In this document: positions 58,723-64,000 of the stretch, in pieces
Numbering within the stretch: position 1 is the stretch's first letter
Layout: the number at the start of each line of letters is the position of its first letter
From: Trebouxia sp. TZW2008
Taxonomy: Eukaryota; Chlorophyta; Trebouxiophyceae; Trebouxiales; Trebouxiaceae
Assembly: GCA_002118135.1 (NCBI GenBank)
Contig: BDIU01000229.1
Span: 124,001-188,000 of the forward strand
Length of the DNA: 64,000 bases
Direction of reading: 5' to 3'
Notes under the pieces: generated by a model
Databases searched by the model: none
What the model was told of the DNA's origin: nothing
What the model saw: the letters and a program-made list of their open reading frames with translations, nothing else
Position numbers and translations under genes: made by a program

Positions 58723-61700
58723 ATGCCTTGCGTGTGGGGTATTGCCCCTCCTAATTGTGAGCATCAGGCACTGCTCACCTCCGCCCTGGTTAGACAAAGC
58801 AGCTGTTGCCGCTTGGCCAAACAGCATGCCTTTAAGCCGGCGCGCAAGGTTCCTCGGAACGCATGCCGCATCAGAGCTGTCGACGAATCACAGCATAAGT
58901 TGACCACTCAAGAAAGCACACAAAAGCAAGGTGATTCGTGCTGTGAAGACAGCCTTCCTGTGACCTATCTGCTTGTACCCCGAGCACAGCATGTATTGAA
59001 TGTCCAGGCCCACTCAAGCAGCGACCCCGGCCGGCGGTAGTAGGACCTGGCACAAATCTGGGCGAGCTGCAGTTGCTGCCAAACAGGCGATTTTTCTTAG
59101 CTGCGGCGGGCAGCCTGTCTATAAGTATGCGTTTTCAAAAGAGCTCAAAGGCGTGGTCCAAGCCTGGCGCTATCTTGTTCTTGAATCTGTATGCAGCCCT
59201 TTGCATTTGCTGATGTCCCCTTTCTGCTGCAGTCCTAGTCAGCAACTTGGGTGGCGTCACTGGTCTTTTGCTTGGACTTGATGGTGGTCAGACTGCCAGC
59301 AAGCTCAAAATAGATTCCATATTTCCTGTCAAAGGCCTCAAGCGCTGCATCAACTACAAAGACAAATTTGGTAAGCACTCCAGCTCACCAAACTTGCATG
59401 CTGCTGAGATGTCCTTGAACATCTGCCAACTTGCATAAATGCCAAGTCATGCAAGCACCCCAATGCTGTGTCAGACATGACTGCTGTTTGCAGTGCTTCT
59501 GCAGAGTTTCAGTATCCTGGCAACTGGCTAGCAGACCAGAACATCTTTGCCCGCAAAGCGCAACGGATAGAAAGGTCAAACAGTCTAGACCCTGCTGCGC
59601 CAACCAGGTACCTGCTAAATTGCACCCCTTGTCCTTGAGTTTTCTGCCTCCTTGAAATATGCACTCTTATCAAATGATCATGAGTCTTAACATTTTGCAG
59701 TTTCTCATTATGTCAAGGGTGCCATCTTGGCAATATTTGTTGATCATGCATACATTCTAAATATGAGCTATGAGGCCCAGTCACCTGTTCAACCACCCTT
59801 CATCCTCATGACTGTTACACCAGCACAAGCACAGTTACATGCAAATTTTCTGCATGAGCTCAATAAACCAAACAGTTCATTAATCACCGTCTCAGAGCCC
59901 CTGTACAGGCAAGGCCCAACACAGTTGCATTAATTCAATAGCCTTGTCATACTACTGTCTGAACTGCGCTGAGCGTTGTATGCATTGGTGGCAGGCCCAG
60001 GCGCAGTGTGGCTGAGCCAGAGGCCGCCTATGGGCCGCCAGGCAGCAGCGGGGAAGAGAACATCAGTGTGGTGGTGGCTCCAATACAGACCGGATTCAAG
60101 CTGGAGAGCCTGGGCACTGCAGAGCAGGCTGGCCGCAGGTTTCTTGAGACCACTGTTGCCTCCATTAATGCCAATCGTGAAGCCAATCTGCTTGCTGCGG
60201 AAAGCAGGTGGGTGGACCTTGCATAGAAAGGAAAAAAGCAAGAAAACAAAAGAAAAGCCTGCAGCATTAGGCGTCATGCAGGGAGCCTCTGTCTACAGAG
60301 GCAGCCCAGGAACTTGCATATGCACAATGTGGACATGATAGAAAATTCGGCTAGCACAGGACCAAACTGTTTGGGGACAGTTGATTCCTCCAGGACGTAC
60401 CTAGCTGGGCCTACTGATGTTGTCTAGCACACGTTTTGAATAAATGAACGATTGAGAGGAGGGAAATCCATGCCGTGAGCTGTCATGACACAAGCCTCTA
60501 AGAGTAGAAGCACCCCAGGTCTGCACGGACGAGACTTCTCGGCAGCATGCACTGATCATCAACATGCATGCATGCATGCATGGCAGCTAGATGAACTTCT
60601 TTTCCAGCTTGCTGCAGAATGCAGTTGAGTGCACCGTTGATGCAGTCCAAAAAGTTCAGCAGTCGTGCATGGGAAAGCTGTACAGGCTGCACTGGTTTTA
60701 TGGGCCAGACGCACACAGTCTGCCAGCTATCATCATCAACGTGTATGCATGGCACTCAGCTGTACTTTCCTTGCCAACTTCTCCCAGATGATGTCAAAGC
60801 AGAACCAGTGCTGCCTGCTTTCACAAGTACCGCTTGCTCCTGATGCGTCCACGGCTCTTGTAGTCCAGGGCCATGAGCTTCACCTGAGCCATCTGTGGCT
60901 CCTTGTTGTATTGGCTCACAGCCACTGTGTCACAGTCAGTATGAGCCAGTGCAGATTGGTGAGCAGTGAGTGGCTCAGGTTTGAATTGCAGCAAGTTTGT
61001 CAGCAGCAATAACAATTGTTTGATGACCTCCACTGAGGGTCAGTGGGCAAGACTTTGATTGATGCATATCAAGGAAGAGTTCAGTTATTGTTGCTCTATA
61101 TGCACGGATGGGATGTGCAGGCAGCAAAAACAGGTGCAGCCATCTTTTGAGCGGCCATGTTGCATGCTGTGTTGCCAATGGCAGATGCAGACACCACGCT
61201 TCAGCTGTACAAAACAGTGTCTTTAGGACTGTAAACCCTGCTTGACCATTGCTGATGCCATCGCTGGGGCTGTCAACGACAGTTGCTAAACGCTGCTCAA
61301 GTTGTAAATGTTATGGCATCTCTGCAGGCATGATGCCACAGGACAATTGTATTATAACTTGGAGTACACAGTCAAGTCGCCAGACTTTTTCCGCCACAAC
61401 ATATCTGTGTACGCTGCTAGGTACATCCTCTTGCTGACAGTAATGCAGTGTAGTGCTTGTGTCTGTTGCTATTGCATATCATGTGCTCAGTCATTCATTT
61501 GATGTCAAAAGCCTTGTACACAAAGGGCATACTTGCGTCAAGGAGTTACTGCATATACGATCAGTCACAGGACGACCTACCACACACAAAGTGCTTGCAT
61601 CAACACTTTAGCCTTGTCACTGCACATGATTGTGCCGTAAGCACATCATTCGCAATGTTGCCAATGTGGTCTGCAGGGATGGACTGCTATACACATTCAA

Positions 61701-61782
61701 TTCACAATGTCCTGAAGACAGATGGTTATCAGAGAGAGTAAATCTATCAACAGCTGCAAACAGCTTTCGGTTGCTACAATAG
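58723..61782 (+). CDS. PsbP-domain thylakoid-lumen protein, 7 exons
   Basis: Exons 58723-58930, 59041-59124, 59233-59370, 59505-59607, 59995-60207, 61328-61420 and 61677-61782 join in phase to 314 aa. The N-terminus is a chloroplast transit peptide (Ser/Arg/Lys/Ala-rich, few acids). The second exon gives a twin-arginine lumen signal, NRRFFLAAAGSLSIILVSNL. The mature PsbP fold is seen in FEFQYPGNWLADQN, NISVVVAPIQTGFKLESLG, YYNLEYTVKSPDFFRHN and LLYTFNSQCPEDRW. PsbP-domain (PPD) proteins help assemble or maintain photosystems; true PsbP is shorter in its first half and lacks the Pro/Ser insert at SLDPAAPTRPRR, so this is a PPD paralogue rather than PsbP itself. Which PPD it is cannot be told. 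Confidence 0.88.
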
Positions 61783-62008
61783 TGTCAACAGCTCAACAAG
61801 GACTCGGACTTCACCCAAGCTTGATAGCCAGACTGGTCTGACTGACAAGCTGTGAGAATATGAACGTCCAACATATGCATATTTCAGGGGAAAAACCCTG
61901 CCTGTATCATGTCAATCTAAAGCATATTTGCATTGCGCAACTTTGCTGCAAACTATTGCTGCATCAAGGTACTGGATGCATGTCAACCAATCATACTTCA
62001 GCATTGGG
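61783..62008. other. convergent 3' region, PsbP-domain and kinase genes
   Basis: 226 bp separate the stop codons of two converging genes. Only their 3' UTRs are expected. No named motif is evident. Confidence 0.5.
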
Positions 62009-64000
62009 TCAAGAGATGATGCAGCCTGTGCTCAGGTCGTCATTACCCCTGATTTCCGCCACCCGCTTGGGATTAGTGGCAAGATACTCCTCAATCACTC
62101 CTGACGCCTGCAGAACAAATACAAAGTCAACAGAAACCAAGCCATTGTTTGTCACATGCAAACTAGAACCTGTGCGTTGAGATGCATCAGCCCAGGCATT
62201 TGAACAACACCTGCAGTGTATGCTGCACAGCAGTGTACAGGCTCAAAGCTTCCCCACTAATCAAGTTGACAGTGCATGCCAGCCAGCATGCTTTCTTCTT
62301 TGTGTTTGTGCAGCAGCAGTGTCTCTTACCTGTATCTCCTGCAAGCGCCTCTCAATAGCGGCAAAGCTGGGCCGTTTGCTTGACTTCTGAGCCCAGCAGT
62401 CTTGTATCAAACTGACAATAGGCTGTGGCCAGCTGACTGGCAATGGTAGCCTGTAGCCATTGGCTGTCTCCTCTGCATGAGCATGCACTGCCTCATAGTC
62501 CAGATCCCGCTTGTCACCAATGACAGCCATGGCCACACGGAATGACAGCAGCTCAAAGATGATGATCGCAAAGCTGAAGACATCCACCTTCTCGTTGTAA
62601 GACTGTCCCTTCATGACCTGCACAGCATTCGTGGTCAAGTTGCTGTCCTTTGACAGGGTGTCAGACAGCAGAGTCAAAGCCAACATTCAGGGCATCTAGA
62701 CTGTTTGTAACACACATATAAGCACAACAGCAAAAAGTATTGCACCAGTTACCGCGTCGTGCCAACACATGCTTGCTGCATCTGGCACGCATTGACAGGC
62801 AAAAGCAAGGTCATGCCTGACAACGTTGCAATGCACAACATATCAACGCCGCATGTGGACTGAATGAACAGTGTGGGCAGGCAAGACTGCATGATGAACG
62901 TCATGCTGGGGGCAACAGGCAATGCCTGTTTTGTTTTGCATTGCAGCTAGCTGTTACTTACCTCAGGCGCCATGTACATCAAAGACCCTGTCTGCCCCGT
63001 CATGTTGTACAGCACTTCCTGCTCTTCCACCTGAGATTGCGTGGGCTGCTGCACAGACGCTTCCTGATTTGGCCTCTGTGACTTGCCAGCTTGATTCTGT
63101 TCAGAAAGCGCCGCTTGCTGCATGGCGATGGCTGAAAATGGGCTCAAACCTGTTTGTGGAAAGGCTGGAGCTGCTTGAGCAGCCGCTGAGGCTGCTTGCG
63201 CCAGCTCTGAGGTCATGCCAGATGGCCCTGGGGCTGCTTGGGGCAGCCCTGGGGCTGTGTCAGGCGCCCCTTGAGGTGTCAAGGCTGCATCTTGAGCGCT
63301 GGGACTGCTACACTTATCGCTCTGGCCAGCCATGCTGACTGATGTCAGAGTGACACCAGAAGTTGACTGCACTGACCCCGTCTGAGAGGACACACCATTG
63401 CTTCCCTTCTGAGAGGCACCATTCCAAGCTAGCTGACCCTGCTCTGACGGTAACACAGGGCTGCTGCTCGTATGCAGCGCTGGCACTGTGTCAATGGCTG
63501 CATCGGTGCTGGTAGTGTCAGTCATAGGTGCAGCTGTCAAGGCAGTTGCTGCATGCTGGCTTGACCCTGCTACGCCAGCTTGCTGACTGTGCGCTTGCTT
63601 CTCGTCTACACGATGATGATGTACGCCCATGTGCTGACTCTGACCCCACTGAGGAGGCATCACCCCTGACCCCCCCGGGGTTCCAGCTGCAGGGCCGTTG
63701 CTTGTGCCCACTGCAGGATTGGCAGGGGCTATTGCAGGTTGCAGCCCTTCAGCAGGGACTGAGTCAGCCAAGACTTGACCCACTTTCCCTGTGATGCCAC
63801 TGGCAGAACCTATGGCAGAACTCCTAGCAGAACTTGTGGCCAAACCCTTGAGAGAACTCATGGCAGAAGCCCTGCTTGATGCTGCTGCTGATACTGTGGC
63901 TGGTGCGACATTGCTGTGACTTGAAGACGCCACTGAAGTGGCTTCAGTGGGCGCTACTGCACTGGATTTTCGACTGCCAGCAACAGCGCTGGACTTGTGG
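62009..64000 (-). CDS. protein kinase with a giant low-complexity insert in the activation segment (5' part outside window)
   Basis: Exons seen: 62962 to the window edge, 62330-62617 and 62009-62107; phases agree. The 3' end of the first exon encodes EVLYNMTGQTGSLMYMAPE, the end of a kinase activation segment (APE motif). The next exon continues with KVDVFSFAIIIFELLSFR (subdomain IX), LIQDCWAQKSSKRPSF and the invariant Arg of subdomain XI. The last exon adds a 32-residue tail (ASGVIEEYLATNPKRVAEI). CW...RPSF is typical of tyrosine-kinase-like (TKL, Raf-like) plant and algal Ser/Thr kinases. Before APE the exon is open for about 320 codons of Ser/Ala/Gln/Pro-rich, probably disordered sequence, with no DFG or other kinase motif, so the DFG lies beyond the window. 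Substrate and pathway unknown. Confidence 0.85.

Noticed and set aside
60228..60330. Possible copy shared with the zinc-ribbon gene (GCATTAGGCGTC...AGAGGCAGCCCAGG)
   Set aside because: Two short matches to 58225-58325 exist, but they are too short and gapped to establish a repeat by eye.

Overview
This is nuclear DNA of a photosynthetic eukaryote, most likely a green alga (Chlorophyta, perhaps Trebouxiophyceae; that rank is inference). Genes are intron-rich (up to about 31 exons), introns end in CAG/TAG, GC is moderate, and the set mixes a PsbP-domain thylakoid-lumen protein, a plant-type EMSY-like ENT/Agenet protein, an IBR3-type peroxisomal acyl-CoA dehydrogenase and a UGGT of plant/animal layout. 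I rebuilt most genes exon by exon. Splice phases close in frame for nine of twelve. The exceptions are UGGT (one phase unresolved), the NTPase gene (one junction and the 5' end unresolved) and the protein kinase (cut by the window edge).

Layout: an unrecognised 205-aa protein (118-1532, -); an LCAT/lysosomal-phospholipase-A2-like acyltransferase (2274-6758, -), divergent from a gankyrin/PSMD10-like ankyrin protein (7161-9341, +); a small basic protein (10009-10571, +); a giant IBR3/ACAD10-11-like kinase-dehydrogenase (10966-21998, -); a crinkler/RHS-like P-loop NTPase (22681-27224 and perhaps further, -); an EMSY-like protein (28884-31537, +); a theta-class GST (32216-33902, +); UDP-glucose:glycoprotein glucosyltransferase (34930-56956, +) with a U2 snRNA gene in one intron (52913-53103); a four-unit zinc-ribbon protein (57219-58407, -), divergent from a PsbP-domain protein (58723-61782, +); and a protein kinase running off the right edge (62009-64000, -).

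The strongest unexplained pattern is the number of local, same-strand, truncated copies of exons in the introns next to their parent exon. I call them exon echoes. They occur in LCAT (five copies of one exon segment, two of another), gankyrin, at least seven IBR3 exons and about ten UGGT exons. Most carry in-frame stops or lack a donor; a few are still open. Introns of these genes appear to grow by repeated partial exon duplication.

Targeting signals make functional sense: IBR3-like and GST both end in SKL (peroxisome), UGGT has a signal peptide and ends KVEL (ER retrieval), LCAT-like has a signal peptide, and the PsbP-domain protein has a twin-arginine lumen signal.
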